The notes beneath the pieces are model-generated. The model searched no databases and was not told where the DNA came from. It saw nothing but the letters and a program-made list of their open reading frames with translations. The position numbers and the translations under genes are program-made. From an uncultured Bradyrhizobium sp. (GTDB lineage Bacteria; Pseudomonadota; Alphaproteobacteria; Rhizobiales; Xanthobacteraceae), in the NCBI RefSeq assembly GCF_936943645.1, contig NZ_CAKZJO010000041.1, positions 30,560-94,559 of the forward strand: a stretch of DNA of 64,000 bases, given 5' to 3'. The stretch's first letter is position 1. Each line of letters begins with the position of its first letter. Shown piece by piece: positions 1 through 8,579 of this stretch.

Positions 1-217
1 GACCGTCGGATTCCACGATGCCGGCATAGCGCGCTTCGCTCTGCACGCCGAAGGCGTCGCGCATCGAGCCGGCGACGATCTTCAGCTTGTTGGCGTCCTG
101 GGTCGAGAACGCCACGAGCATGACGAAAAAGCTCATCATCAGGCCCATGAGGTCGGCGAAGGTCACGAACCAGCCGTGACCGCCACCGTGCGCATCGCCG
201 CGTTTCTTCTTGGCCAT
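1..217 (-). CDS. motB: MotB-family stator protein (N-terminal fragment, runs off window)
   Basis: Only the first 72 codons are in the window; the rest lies beyond position 1. The product would be the peptidoglycan-anchoring half of a proton-driven stator. The start ATG is at 215-217 and lies 24 nt after the motA stop. The visible part has a lysine-rich start (MAKKKRG), a short Gly/His stretch, then one transmembrane segment of about residues 17-37. That segment begins FADLMGLMMSFF, so Asp22 fits the proton-carrying aspartate of MotB. After it comes the plug-like stretch DANKLKIVAGSMRDAFG. The peptidoglycan-binding OmpA-like domain should follow outside the window. The strong MotB match and the motA neighbour make the call secure, although whether it drives flagella or another stator-powered machine cannot be told here. 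Confidence 0.85.
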   Translation of the reverse strand, partial: MAKKKRGDAHGGGHGWFVTFADLMGLMMSFFVMLVAFSTQDANKLKIVAGSMRDAFGVQSEARYAGIVESDG

Positions 218-241
218 GTCTGATGATCCCGGCGGGCGGGC

Positions 242-1015
242 TTACGCCGGCACCGGCTCGCCCTCGGCGTGACGATGCTTCTCCGGCAGGTAGGCCAGCA
301 GCATTTCGCGCACGAGCGTCGGGCTCTTGGAGTCGCGGATCATCAGGATGCCGTCGATGATCAGGGTGCGGTTGGTCTCCTCGTCGAGCAGCTTGCCGTG
401 CAGCTTGTCGGCGATCGGCAGACAGAACAGGTTCGCGACCAGCGCGCCGTAGAGCGTGGCGAGCAGCGCGGTCGCCATGAACGGGCCGAGCTTGGAGGGG
501 TCGGTCATGTTGGCGAACATCTGCACCATGCCGATCAGGGTGCCGATCATGCCGAACGCCGGGGCGCAGTCGCCGATGGCGCGGTAGATCTTGCTGCCCT
601 CGTCGAGATGCATCAGGAAGTTGTCGCGATCGCGCTCGAGATTGTCGCGGATGAAGTCGAGGTCGTAACCGTCGGCGACGTAGCGGATGCCCTTGGCGAG
701 GAACGGCTCGTCGGTCTCGACCTTTTCGAGGCCGACCGGGCCCTGCTTGCGGGCGATCTCGGCGATGCGCGCGAGCTCGTCGACGAGGTCGTGCGCCGAC
801 AGCCGGCTCATGGTGAAGGCGAACTTGGCGCCGAGCGGAAGGCCGTGCAGCAGCGCCGAGAGCGGAAAGCGGATCATGGTGGCGGAGATCGAGCCGCCGA
901 AGATGATGATCATCGCATGTTCGGAGATGAACATGTGAAGGTCGCCGCCCATGAAGATCATCGCCGTGATGACGATGATGCCGGCCGTGAGCCCAACGCC
1001 CGTCATGATATCCAT
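242..1015 (-). CDS. motA: MotA-family stator proton channel
   Basis: Predicted inner-membrane stator subunit of 257 residues that with MotB turns proton flow into torque. I start it at ATG 1013-1015 because GGAG sits 7 nt upstream; a TTG four codons earlier is less likely. Four transmembrane segments are visible at about residues 5-24, 31-50, 150-168 and 181-202. The two conserved prolines of MotA appear in DCAPAFGMIG (Pro152) and FCLPIADK (Pro200). The large cytoplasmic loop between segments 2 and 3 is rich in charged residues (for example NLERDRDNF), as expected for the rotor-facing loop. The gene is first in a motA-motB pair. Some annotations would call such proteins generic MotA/TolQ/ExbB channels; the MotB partner favours MotA. 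Confidence 0.85.
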   Translation of the reverse strand: MDIMTGVGLTAGIIVITAMIFMGGDLHMFISEHAMIIIFGGSISATMIRFPLSALLHGLPLGAKFAFTMSRLSAHDLVDELARIAEIARKQGPVGLEKVETDEPFLAKGIRYVADGYDLDFIRDNLERDRDNFLMHLDEGSKIYRAIGDCAPAFGMIGTLIGMVQMFANMTDPSKLGPFMATALLATLYGALVANLFCLPIADKLHGKLLDEETNRTLIIDGILMIRDSKSPTLVREMLLAYLPEKHRHAEGEPVPA

Positions 1016-1260
1016 GGGATACTCCAACGCGTACGCAGCAACGGCCGTCCTGGCCGCTGGCGCGGCCCAACCCCGAACCGCATCGGAAACCCTAGAGCGC
1101 CGCCCTTAAAGCCGCGTAAAGGTTAAGTTGAGCCGGCCCACAAGACCGGCGCGGCGTGCCCGGAGGATGCCGGCTTTGCCGACGGCCGACTGGAATTTCA
1201 ACGCTTTGCTAACCATGATTGGGGGCACCGGACGATGACGCCTGATAGAATGACGCCGAG

Positions 1261-1950
1261 GTGGTCTCCATGATTTTCTGGTCAGCGAGCGCGATTGGAT
1301 TGGCCGTCGCTTATCTCTTCGGCTCTGTGCCAACAGGCTATCTGGCCGGGAAGCTGCTCCGCGGCATCGATATCCGTGAGCACGGCTCGCGATCCACCGG
1401 CGCGACGAACGTGTTGCGCACTCTGGGAAAATGGCCCGCGCTGGTGGTGCTTCTGATCGATGTGATGAAGGGTGCTGCGGCAATCGTGTTCGCGCGCTGG
1501 TTCTTTGGTTGGGTCTTCACATTGCCATCGGGCGCGCCGCCGGCCGCGCTCGATCCACAAAGCTGGATCGACTGGGCCGTGTGCCTTTCCGGACTTGCCG
1601 CATTGCTCGGGCACGCCGTCTCGATCTGGCTGAACTTCACGGGCGGCAAGTCTGCGGCGGCCGGGCTCGGTGTTCTACTGGCGATGTCGTGGCCGGTCGG
1701 CCTCGGCGCCGCACTCGCTTTTGCCATTGCACTCGCCATTTCTCGCATTGTTTCGCTGGGCTCGATCCTGGCCGCACTGACGGCGATTGCCCTCGTCTGC
1801 ATCCTCGAGCAACCATTGCCTTATCGGTTGCTGGTGATTGCCGGCGGCATCTACGTGATCGTGCGTCATCGTGCCAACATTCAGCGGCTGCTGGCGGGAA
1901 CGGAACCGAGGTTCGGACAATTCAGCCCAGAACCGGCGACGGAAGCGTAA
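1261..1950 (+). CDS. plsY: Glycerol-3-phosphate acyltransferase PlsY
   Basis: Inner-membrane enzyme that moves an acyl group from acyl-phosphate to glycerol 3-phosphate, the first acylation step in phospholipid synthesis. The 229-residue product has the three PlsY motifs: HGSRSTGATNVLR at about residue 41, GHAVSIWLNFTGGKSAAAG at 117, and RHRANIQRLLAGTE near the C-terminus. Five or so hydrophobic helices separate them, which matches the family fold. The start is either GTG 1261 or ATG 1270, three codons apart; I cannot separate them. The gene is transcribed away from motA, and it sits upstream of the minus-strand psd-pssA genes, so this region is concerned with phospholipid synthesis although plsY is not in their operon. 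Confidence 0.92.
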   Translation: MVSMIFWSASAIGLAVAYLFGSVPTGYLAGKLLRGIDIREHGSRSTGATNVLRTLGKWPALVVLLIDVMKGAAAIVFARWFFGWVFTLPSGAPPAALDPQSWIDWAVCLSGLAALLGHAVSIWLNFTGGKSAAAGLGVLLAMSWPVGLGAALAFAIALAISRIVSLGSILAALTAIALVCILEQPLPYRLLVIAGGIYVIVRHRANIQRLLAGTEPRFGQFSPEPATEA

Positions 1951-2105
1951 GCGCCACTCGTTGATTGTTGGAGCAGAGCTTTCGAAGCTGACGAGTCTCG
2001 AGGCCACAAGCCAGCAAGCGACTGCGGCCCTGCGCCACGGGCGAAACGATGGACGAGCTGCTATCCTGTCGCCCATGCGGCTTGCCCATGACGGGAGCCA
2101 TCCCA

Positions 2106-2399
2106 ATGCTGACGCTATTCAGTCTTCTCACCGCGTTGCCGGCGGTGCTGGCGCTCCATCTGCTCGAGCCGCAGCTCGTCCTGCCGGCGTTCAGCGCCCT
2201 GCTCTTCGTCGAGGCCGCTTTCGCCGCGATCGCAGCGCGGTTGATCCACAGCGCCGACCGCCCTGATGACATTACCCTGTGGGATCTTGCCGGCGGCTTC
2301 ACCCTGATCGGATGCGCCGCCGCGATGTTCGGAGAACCGGATCAGGCTGCCCTGTTCCTGACCGAACAAGGCAGCTCGCAACCGGCGTCATCGCCGTAA
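2106..2399 (+). CDS. Small hydrophobic membrane protein, unknown function
   Basis: A 97-residue protein I do not recognise. It has three likely transmembrane stretches (about residues 2-20, 24-44 and 58-75) and a short polar tail. I chose ATG 2106 because GGGAG lies about 9 nt upstream and the hydrophobic N-terminus begins there; ATG 2088 and ATG 2049 are in frame and would add 6 or 19 residues, the latter with an unlikely cysteine-rich head. It lies downstream of plsY on the same strand after a 155-nt gap and converges on the RraA-family gene, with only 3 nt between the two stop codons. Its reality rests on the coherent hydrophobic pattern, not on a family match. Confidence 0.5.
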   Translation: MLTLFSLLTALPAVLALHLLEPQLVLPAFSALLFVEAAFAAIAARLIHSADRPDDITLWDLAGGFTLIGCAAAMFGEPDQAALFLTEQGSSQPASSP

Positions 2400-2402
2400 G
2401 CG

Positions 2403-3122
2403 TCAGTGGATCTCCGCCGAGCGCTTCAGCGCGGCCTTCAGCTTCTCCAGCGAGAAGTCGGGACTGCGGGCGATCTCGAGGATCGGCGTCTCGCGGCGGC
2501 CGCAGAGTTCGGCGGCCTCGGGCAGCTTGGCCGCGATGTCGTGCGGGATCACGATGGCGCCGTGCTGGTCGGCGTGAATCAGGTCGTCCGACCTCACGGT
2601 CATGCCGGCGACGCGCACCTCGCCGCCGAAGCTCTCCGCATGCACCCAGGCATGCGAGGGACCGATCGAGCCGGCCAGCGCCTGGAAGCCCGGCGCCCAT
2701 TGCGGGATGTCGCGGATCGAGCCGTCGGTGATGACACCGAGGCAGCCGAGCGCCTTGTGGACGTTGCTCTGCACCTCACCCCAGAACGCACCGTAGCCGA
2801 CGTCGGGACCGTCGATGTCCTGGATCACCGAGATGCGCGGACCGTGGCCGGTGCCGACATATTCGTAATACTCGATGCGGCGCTTCGACTGCTCCTCCGC
2901 CGGCAGCGAGGACTTAAGCACGGAGCGGATCGCAACCGTGCGGGCATAGCCGACCATCGGCGGCAAATCGGGGAACGGGCAGACCAGCTGCTTGGTGGTG
3001 TAGCCGATCAGCCGGCGCTCGGGCGCCACGATCTCCATGGCATTGCAGATCGTCGGCGTGTCATAGCGGCCCAGCGCTTCGAGGACGGAAGCGGGCAGCG
3101 GCCCGGTCGCGGAATTGGTCAC
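2403..3122 (-). CDS. RraA/HMG-aldolase family protein
   Basis: Cytoplasmic protein of the RraA / 4-hydroxy-4-methyl-2-oxoglutarate aldolase superfamily, often mislabelled as demethylmenaquinone methyltransferase. The family signature is clear in GCLGVITDGSIRDIPQW, where the Gly, Asp and Arg-Asp residues form the metal and substrate site of the aldolases. A GTG at 3120-3122 gives 239 residues and begins just before the conserved LEALGRYDTPTICNAM; upstream in-frame sequence to 3215 looks non-coding in composition. It follows pssA by 124 nt on the same strand and may be its last cotranscribed gene, but there is no functional link that I can see. Members act on small dicarboxylic keto-acids or, for RraA, on RNase E; the substrate here is open. 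Confidence 0.8.
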   Translation of the reverse strand: MTNSATGPLPASVLEALGRYDTPTICNAMEIVAPERRLIGYTTKQLVCPFPDLPPMVGYARTVAIRSVLKSSLPAEEQSKRRIEYYEYVGTGHGPRISVIQDIDGPDVGYGAFWGEVQSNVHKALGCLGVITDGSIRDIPQWAPGFQALAGSIGPSHAWVHAESFGGEVRVAGMTVRSDDLIHADQHGAIVIPHDIAAKLPEAAELCGRRETPILEIARSPDFSLEKLKAALKRSAEIH

Positions 3123-3246
3123 GGCGTTCTCTCCCAGATTGGCGGCGGTTGATTGTGCGATGCCGCCGGCATCAGGGCGATATAGCCGAGATCGGGTCTC
3201 GACCCAACTCAGCACGCCATCATGGCAGATATCCGCGTGTCGCCGT

Positions 3247-4128
3247 TCAGTGCAACCGTCCGGGCCGGTCGTCGTCGTGCGGCGGCTCCGACAAATTCGC
3301 CAGCGTCGGCGCCGAGGGTGGCGAGGAGACCTCGCCTCCCGATGGCGCAGCGGCCTCCATCGCGCGTGCCTGATCGCGATAGGATTTGTAGCCGAGCGGC
3401 AAAGCCAGAAGATACAGCACCGTGCCGATCGACAGCACGTGCCAGGGATAGGCGATCAACAGCGCGATGAAGACGATCACGGCAACGAAGGCCGGCAGCA
3501 CCAGCTCGGGTGCCACGCGCATGCGCTTGGTCTTGCCGGAGAACACCGGCAGCCGCGATACCATCAGGAAGGCGATCAGCAGCGTATAGGCCGCCGTCAC
3601 CGCCGCAGGCGCGCGGCCGAGATCGAGGAAGGCGACATAGATCGGCAGCAGCACGGTGATCGCGCCGGCCGGCGCTGGCACGCCGGTGAAGAAATTGGCG
3701 GCGAAGGCCGGCTTGTTCGGATCGTCCATGGTGGCATTGAAGCGGGCCAGGCGCAGACCGCCGGAAATCGCGAACACCATCGCGGCGATCCAGCCGGCAT
3801 TGCCGAGCTCGTGAAGCTGCCAGAAATACAGCATCAACCCGGGCGCCACGCCGAAATTGACGAAATCGGCGAGACTGTCGAGCTCAGCGCCGAACTTGGA
3901 CTGGCCCTTGATCATGCGCGCGATACGGCCATCGATGCCGTCGAGCGCGGCCGCAAACACGATGGCGTAGACCGCGAGCGACATCCGCCCCTCGATCGAC
4001 AGCCGGATCGAGGTCAGGCCGGCGCAGATCGCCAGCAGCGTAATGACGTTGGGCACCAGCATCCGCACCGGAATCGGGCGGAACCGCCGGCGGCGCGTAT
4101 CGGGGTATTTGAAGTCATAGGGCGTCAT
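3247..4128 (-). CDS. pssA: CDP-diacylglycerol--serine O-phosphatidyltransferase
   Basis: Integral membrane enzyme that joins CDP-diacylglycerol and serine to make phosphatidylserine. The CDP-alcohol phosphatidyltransferase motif is complete: D66-G-x2-A70-R-x8-G80-x3-D84-x3-D88, read in DGRIARMIKG and SKFGAELDSLAD. The 293 residues contain about eight hydrophobic helices and a charged Arg-rich N-terminus (TRRRRFRPIP). It lies 86 nt downstream of psd on the same strand, so the two consecutive enzymes of phosphatidylethanolamine synthesis are probably cotranscribed. In Rhizobiales, phosphatidylethanolamine made this way also feeds methylation to phosphatidylcholine. Length and motif are normal for the subclass II enzymes of this order. 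Confidence 0.95.
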   Translation of the reverse strand: MTPYDFKYPDTRRRRFRPIPVRMLVPNVITLLAICAGLTSIRLSIEGRMSLAVYAIVFAAALDGIDGRIARMIKGQSKFGAELDSLADFVNFGVAPGLMLYFWQLHELGNAGWIAAMVFAISGGLRLARFNATMDDPNKPAFAANFFTGVPAPAGAITVLLPIYVAFLDLGRAPAAVTAAYTLLIAFLMVSRLPVFSGKTKRMRVAPELVLPAFVAVIVFIALLIAYPWHVLSIGTVLYLLALPLGYKSYRDQARAMEAAAPSGGEVSSPPSAPTLANLSEPPHDDDRPGRLH

Positions 4129-4214
4129 GGCTGGTCCTCACCTCAAGGCGAGATATAGCAAGCCGCCTTCCCCTCCGCCATTGCGGCGGAAGGCCCCCTT
4201 GGCGCGACTATTGG

Positions 4215-4913
4215 TTAATTAGCGCGGAAGGCGCGGCTGGGGTCGTCCCCGGCAAGATCGGCCAGGATCGTCTCGCCGGCGATGGCGGTCTGCCCTTCCG
4301 AGACCAGCGCCTTGGTGCCCACAGGCAGATAGACGTCGAGCCGCGAGCCAAAGCGGATCAGACCGAAACGCTCGCCGGCGCCGATCGCCTGCCCCTCCCT
4401 GACGAAACAGACGATGCGCTTGGCGACGAGACCTGCGATCTGAACCACGCCGATGCGAGCGGTCGGCGTCGAAATGACCAGCGAGTTGCGCTCGTTGTCT
4501 TCGCTGGCCTTGTCGAGTTCGGCATTGATGAAGAGGCCGGGACGGTAGGCGATGCGATCAACCCTGCCTGCGACGGGCGCGCGGTTCACGTGGCAATTGA
4601 ACACGCTCATGAACACCGAGATGCGCGGCAATGGCCGGTCCCCGAGCCCGAGCTCGGCCGGCGGCAGCGCCATGGTGATCATCGAGACCCGGCCATCGGC
4701 CGGCGATACCACCAGCCCCTCGCGCACCGGCGTCACGCGCACGGGATCGCGGAAGAACAGCGCGCACCACACGGTCAGGATCGTGCCGATCCAGCCCAGA
4801 GGCGACCACAGCCAGAACAGGATCAGGCTTGCCAGCGCAAAGGCGCCGATGAAGGGATAGCCCTCCTTGTGGATCGGCGGGATCTGACGCTGGATCGAAT
4901 CGAGAATGGACAT
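4215..4913 (-). CDS. psd: Phosphatidylserine decarboxylase proenzyme
   Basis: Pyruvoyl-dependent membrane enzyme that decarboxylates phosphatidylserine to phosphatidylethanolamine. The short 232-residue form is typical of alphaproteobacteria. A hydrophobic anchor is at about residues 21-52. The conserved FNCHVNRAP motif is at about 105-113, and the self-cleavage site is RFGS at 187-190, so cleavage between Gly189 and Ser190 would make the beta chain and the pyruvoyl alpha chain. The start ATG 4911-4913 gives a normal N-terminus. It is followed by pssA (86 nt) and preceded by the ABC exporter (87 nt), all on the minus strand. Confidence 0.95.
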   Translation of the reverse strand: MSILDSIQRQIPPIHKEGYPFIGAFALASLILFWLWSPLGWIGTILTVWCALFFRDPVRVTPVREGLVVSPADGRVSMITMALPPAELGLGDRPLPRISVFMSVFNCHVNRAPVAGRVDRIAYRPGLFINAELDKASEDNERNSLVISTPTARIGVVQIAGLVAKRIVCFVREGQAIGAGERFGLIRFGSRLDVYLPVGTKALVSEGQTAIAGETILADLAGDDPSRAFRAN

Positions 4914-5000
4914 CGCTATCTGCCGCTGATGGGGTTGACGGCGCGCGGGTCGCCCCGTGCGGTGGGGATGTTTAGGCCAGAGTTGGGACCGGAGACAAGG

Positions 5001-6953
5001 TCACACCGCCGCAGGCGCCGTCAGGGCGTCATCGACCGGAGGCGGCTCCCGGTTGGGCGCCTCGCTGGTGTCGGCCATCTTGGCCAGTTTCTCGCGCGCC
5101 TCCTCGGCCTCGCGCTGCCTGTTCCACATGCTGGCATAGAGACCGCCATGTGCGAGGAGTTTGGCGTGGGTCCCCCGCTCGGCGATCCGGCCCTGGTCCA
5201 GCACGATGATCTCGTCGGCCCCGACGATGGTCGACAGCCGGTGCGCGATCACCAGCGAGGTGCGGTTCTTGGCGACGCGATCGAGCGCGCCCTGGATCTC
5301 GTGCTCGGTATGGGTGTCGAGCGCCGAGGTCGCCTCGTCCAGCACCAGAATCGGCGGCGCCTTCAGCACGGTGCGCGCGATCGCGACGCGCTGCTTCTCG
5401 CCGCCCGACAATTTCAGCCCGCGCTCGCCGACCTGGGTCTCGTAGCCCTTCGGCGCCATACGGATGAAATGGTCGATCTGCGCGAGGCTCGCCGCCTCCT
5501 CGACTTCGGCATCGCTGGCGTCCCAACGGCCGTAACGGATGTTGTAGCGGATGGTGTCGTTGAACAGCACCGTGTCCTGCGGGACCATGCCGATGGACGC
5601 GCGCAGCGAATCCTGCGTCACCGCACGGATGTCCTGGCCGTCGATCAGGATCTTGCCGCCGGAGACGTCATAGAGACGGAACAGAAGGCGCGAGATGGTC
5701 GACTTGCCTGCGCCCGACGGGCCGACGATGGCGACCGTCTTGCCGGCCGGCACTTCGAAGCTGATGCCCTTGAGGATCGGGCGCGTCGGCTCATAGGCAA
5801 AGCGCACGTCCTCGAAACGCACCGTGCCGGCGGAGACGGCCAGCGGCTTGGCATCGGGCATGTCCTTGATCTCGGCCTCGCGGCCCAGCACGTTGAACAT
5901 CTTCTCGATGTCGATGATCGCCTGCTTGATCTCGCGATAGACCATGCCCATGAAGTTCAAGGGCTGGTAGAGCTGGATCATCATGGCGTTGACCAGCACG
6001 AAATCACCGACCGTGTTGGTGCCGTTGCGCACGCCGATCGCGCACATCAGCATGGTCGCGGTCAGGCCCAGCGTGAAGATCACGGCCTGGCCGGTGTTGA
6101 GCACGGCGAGCGAGGTGTAGGCCTGGATGCTCGACTCCTCGTAGCGTGCCACCGAGCGGTCGTAGCGCTGCGCCTCGCGCGCCTCGGCGCTGAAATACTT
6201 CACGGTCTCGTAGTTGAGCAGCGAGTCGATCGCCTTGGTGTTCGCCTCGGTGTCGGAATCGTTCATCCTGCGGCGGATGCCGATCCGCCACTCGGTCGCG
6301 ACGTAGGTGTAGTACATATAGACCGTGACCGTGATCAGGGTCGCGACCACGTAGCGCCAGTCGAACTGCCAGAGCAGCACGGCCATCAGCAGCGAGACCT
6401 CGACGATGGTCGGGATCAGCTGCAGGATCACCATGCGTACGATGACCTCGATGCCCTCGCGGCCACGCTCGAGCACGCGCGTCAGGCCGCCGGTCTTGCG
6501 CTCGAGATGAAAACGCAGCGAGAGCTCGTGCATGTGGATGAAGGTGATGGTGGCAAGCTTGCGCACGGCATGCATGGCGACGCGTGCGAAGATACCGTCG
6601 CGCCATTGCGTCAGCACCGCCATCAGGATGCGCATCACGCCGTAGCTCGCGGTCAGCAACAGCGGCGAGGCGATCACCCAGAGATGCCAATTGTCGGCCT
6701 GCACCGGCGCCGTGTTGGCGCCGGTCAGCGCGTCCGTCGCCCATTTGAAGCTGAACGGCACCGTCAGCGTGATCAGCTTGGCGGCGAGCAGCAGCACCAT
6801 GGACCAGACCACCCGCATCTTCAGGTCGAAGCGGTCGCCCGGCCAGATATAGGGCCATAGATGCGCCAGCGTGCCCATCAACGTGGCCCGCTCGAGCGGC
6901 CCGCCTGAGGGATCAGGCACGTCGGGAACGTGGGACGAATGAGGTGGGCTCAT
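5001..6953 (-). CDS. ATM1-type ABC exporter (fused permease/ATPase)
   Basis: Half-size ABC exporter of about 650 residues. The N-terminal half holds six transmembrane helices; the C-terminal half is the ATPase with Walker A GPSGAGKST (about 411-419), signature LSGGEKQ (about 515), and Walker B ILVLDEATSALD (about 535). The stretch NYETVKYFSAEAREAQRYD in the transmembrane domain is the hallmark of the ATM1/HMT1 group, whose members export glutathione-linked compounds from the matrix or cytoplasm and help with heavy-metal tolerance or Fe-S cluster supply. Transport substrate is inferred from the family only. The start is ATG 6951-6953, because the codon before it is TTG. It precedes psd by 87 nt and faces the LOG gene across 192 nt. 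Confidence 0.9.
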   Translation of the reverse strand: MSPPHSSHVPDVPDPSGGPLERATLMGTLAHLWPYIWPGDRFDLKMRVVWSMVLLLAAKLITLTVPFSFKWATDALTGANTAPVQADNWHLWVIASPLLLTASYGVMRILMAVLTQWRDGIFARVAMHAVRKLATITFIHMHELSLRFHLERKTGGLTRVLERGREGIEVIVRMVILQLIPTIVEVSLLMAVLLWQFDWRYVVATLITVTVYMYYTYVATEWRIGIRRRMNDSDTEANTKAIDSLLNYETVKYFSAEAREAQRYDRSVARYEESSIQAYTSLAVLNTGQAVIFTLGLTATMLMCAIGVRNGTNTVGDFVLVNAMMIQLYQPLNFMGMVYREIKQAIIDIEKMFNVLGREAEIKDMPDAKPLAVSAGTVRFEDVRFAYEPTRPILKGISFEVPAGKTVAIVGPSGAGKSTISRLLFRLYDVSGGKILIDGQDIRAVTQDSLRASIGMVPQDTVLFNDTIRYNIRYGRWDASDAEVEEAASLAQIDHFIRMAPKGYETQVGERGLKLSGGEKQRVAIARTVLKAPPILVLDEATSALDTHTEHEIQGALDRVAKNRTSLVIAHRLSTIVGADEIIVLDQGRIAERGTHAKLLAHGGLYASMWNRQREAEEAREKLAKMADTSEAPNREPPPVDDALTAPAAV

Positions 6954-7145
6954 CAATAAACCTGGAAGGCCCGCCGGGCGCGGGCGCGCTGCGATGACTG
7001 CTTTCGCCCGTCCATATAGAAGCTTCCGGAAGCGAGCGCACCCCGCCAGATGGCGAATCTTCGATTGTTTGCCGCCATTTACCGGTAGATTTCCGGGAGC
7101 ATCGAATCACCGATTGGGCTTGACGCCTCTTCGCTGCAATGCATC

Positions 7146-7760
7146 ATGGCACCAATGAGCACAATCAAAACCGTCTGCGTCTATTGCGGCTCCGGCCCCG
7201 GAACCAACCCCAACTTCATCGAAGCGGCGAAGGCGCTTGGCAAATCGCTGGCGGACAACAAGATCCGCCTCGTCTATGGCGGCGGCTCGCTCGGCTTGAT
7301 GGGGGCGGTCGCAACCTCGGTGCTTGATCACGGCGGCACCGTCACCGGCATCATCCCTGACTTCCTCCGCATGCGCGAGAACGCGCTCACGCGCGTGCAG
7401 GAGATGGTCGTCACGCCCGACATGCACGAGCGCAAGCGGCTGATGTTCGAGCGCTCCGACGCGTTCGTCGCCCTGCCCGGCGGGCTCGGCACGCTCGAGG
7501 AACTGGTCGAGCAACTGACCTGGCAGCAACTCGGCCGTCACGCCAAGCCGGTGCTGCTGGCCAACATCGACAATTTCTGGGAGCCGCTGTTCTCTCTGGT
7601 GTCCCACATGCGCCAGACCCAGTTCATCCGCGCCGGCCTCTCCGTCGATATCCTGAAGGCTGACAAGGTCGAGGAGATCGTCCCGCGGCTGCGCGCCGCG
7701 GCTGCGCAGATTCCCGACAGCCAGCGCGATCTTGCGCCGGAAGTGGCGCGCAAGCTTTAG
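7146..7760 (+). CDS. LOG-family nucleotide 5'-monophosphate phosphoribohydrolase
   Basis: Cytoplasmic Rossmann-fold enzyme of the LOG family (TIGR00730), 204 residues. The diagnostic motif PGGLGTLEE is at 111-119 and the preceding MHERKRLM supplies the conserved Arg-Lys pair. Members cleave ribose 5-phosphate from nucleotide monophosphates, and in plants and some bacteria this yields active cytokinins; in most bacteria it is housekeeping nucleotide cleanup. The N-terminal VCVYCGSGPG is also typical. The start is ATG 7146 or ATG 7155, three codons later. The gene converges on azoR and has no operon partner. Confidence 0.9.
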   Translation: MAPMSTIKTVCVYCGSGPGTNPNFIEAAKALGKSLADNKIRLVYGGGSLGLMGAVATSVLDHGGTVTGIIPDFLRMRENALTRVQEMVVTPDMHERKRLMFERSDAFVALPGGLGTLEELVEQLTWQQLGRHAKPVLLANIDNFWEPLFSLVSHMRQTQFIRAGLSVDILKADKVEEIVPRLRAAAAQIPDSQRDLAPEVARKL

Positions 7761-7861
7761 AGGATTGCGCCCTATCGATCCGGATCGGGCTGAACGATGT
7801 CCGCGACGCGGCTCGCGCCGACGTCGCGGTCCATCACGCGCGAGGTCCGGGCTTCGGCTCG

Positions 7862-8479
7862 TCAGGCCGCCTTGGCGGCAATACCGGCCTTCGCCTGCTC
7901 GACCTGCCGGGCAAGGTCGACAGGATCGCCCGTCGTGGCTTCGACGCCGATCTGCTGAATCTCGCCGACGCCCAGGAAGCCCAGCACGAACTTCAGATAG
8001 TTGAAGCAAAAGTCTGCCCCGCCCAGCGGTCCGCCCGCGAGATAGCCGCCGGCGCCGTAAGCGCTGGCCACGGTGGCGCGCCGCGCCGTCAGCAGTCCCT
8101 TGAAGCTGGTGCCGTCATAGGAGAACGTCTGGTTGATGCGGACGACCTGGTCGATCCAGGCCTTGAGGGCGGCCGGAATGGTGAAATTGTACATTGGCGC
8201 GGTGATGAGGATTTCGTCGGCCGATTTGAGCTCGGCGATCAGCCTGTCCGACAGCGCAGTCGCCGCGCGCAGCTCGGTCGTCATATCATGGTCGGCGGTG
8301 TAGAAGCCCGCGATCGTCGCCTGCGTGATCTGCGCGACCGGATCCGTGGCGAGATCGCGCCGCGTCACCACGAACTCCCGTCCGCGTGCGCGCCATGCCG
8401 CCTCGAACCCGTCGCCAAGATCGCGGGAGACGGAGCCCTGAAGACGGGCGCTGGAATCGATACGAAGCAGAACGGGCAT
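7862..8479 (-). CDS. azoR: FMN-dependent NADH-azoreductase
   Basis: Flavodoxin-fold oxidoreductase of 205 residues that reduces quinones and azo compounds with NADH through bound FMN. Visible family motifs are the N-terminal phosphate-binding stretch RIDSSARLQGSVSRDLG and the flavin-contacting PMYNFTIPAALKAWIDQVVR. I start at ATG 8477-8479, since an upstream in-frame extension to 8560 lacks family sequence and would run into the regulatory region. It is divergent from a LysR-type gene with 100 nt between start codons, which is the usual arrangement for a quinone- or electrophile-responsive pair. A palindrome in that gap is listed separately. Confidence 0.9.
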   Translation of the reverse strand: MPVLLRIDSSARLQGSVSRDLGDGFEAAWRARGREFVVTRRDLATDPVAQITQATIAGFYTADHDMTTELRAATALSDRLIAELKSADEILITAPMYNFTIPAALKAWIDQVVRINQTFSYDGTSFKGLLTARRATVASAYGAGGYLAGGPLGGADFCFNYLKFVLGFLGVGEIQQIGVEATTGDPVDLARQVEQAKAGIAAKAA

Positions 8480-8560
8480 TGGGCTCTCCGGGATGTCGAA
8501 ATGATGCCCGGACGCTATCCGCCGCGGCGCGCGGCAAAAACGGCTGGCGCTGCACCACAC

Positions 8561-8579
8561 TCGTGCTTATTTTGCACGA
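8561..8579. promoter_or_regulatory. Palindromic LysR-type operator candidate
   Basis: A perfect inverted repeat TCGTGC-N7-GCACGA sits between azoR and the lysR gene and ends directly at the lysR ATG. It contains the T-N11-A pattern of LysR-type binding boxes (T8564, A8576). Its position would let the regulator control its own synthesis and that of azoR. No ribosome binding site is evident between it and the ATG, so initiation of the regulator may be leaderless or weak. Function is inferred from symmetry and placement. Confidence 0.5.

Noticed and set aside
4590..6860. Long plus-strand reading frame of about 756 codons across psd and the ABC exporter
   Set aside because: It lies antisense to two clearly homologous genes and its product is Arg/His/Gln-rich with no motif, as expected from high-GC antisense frames.
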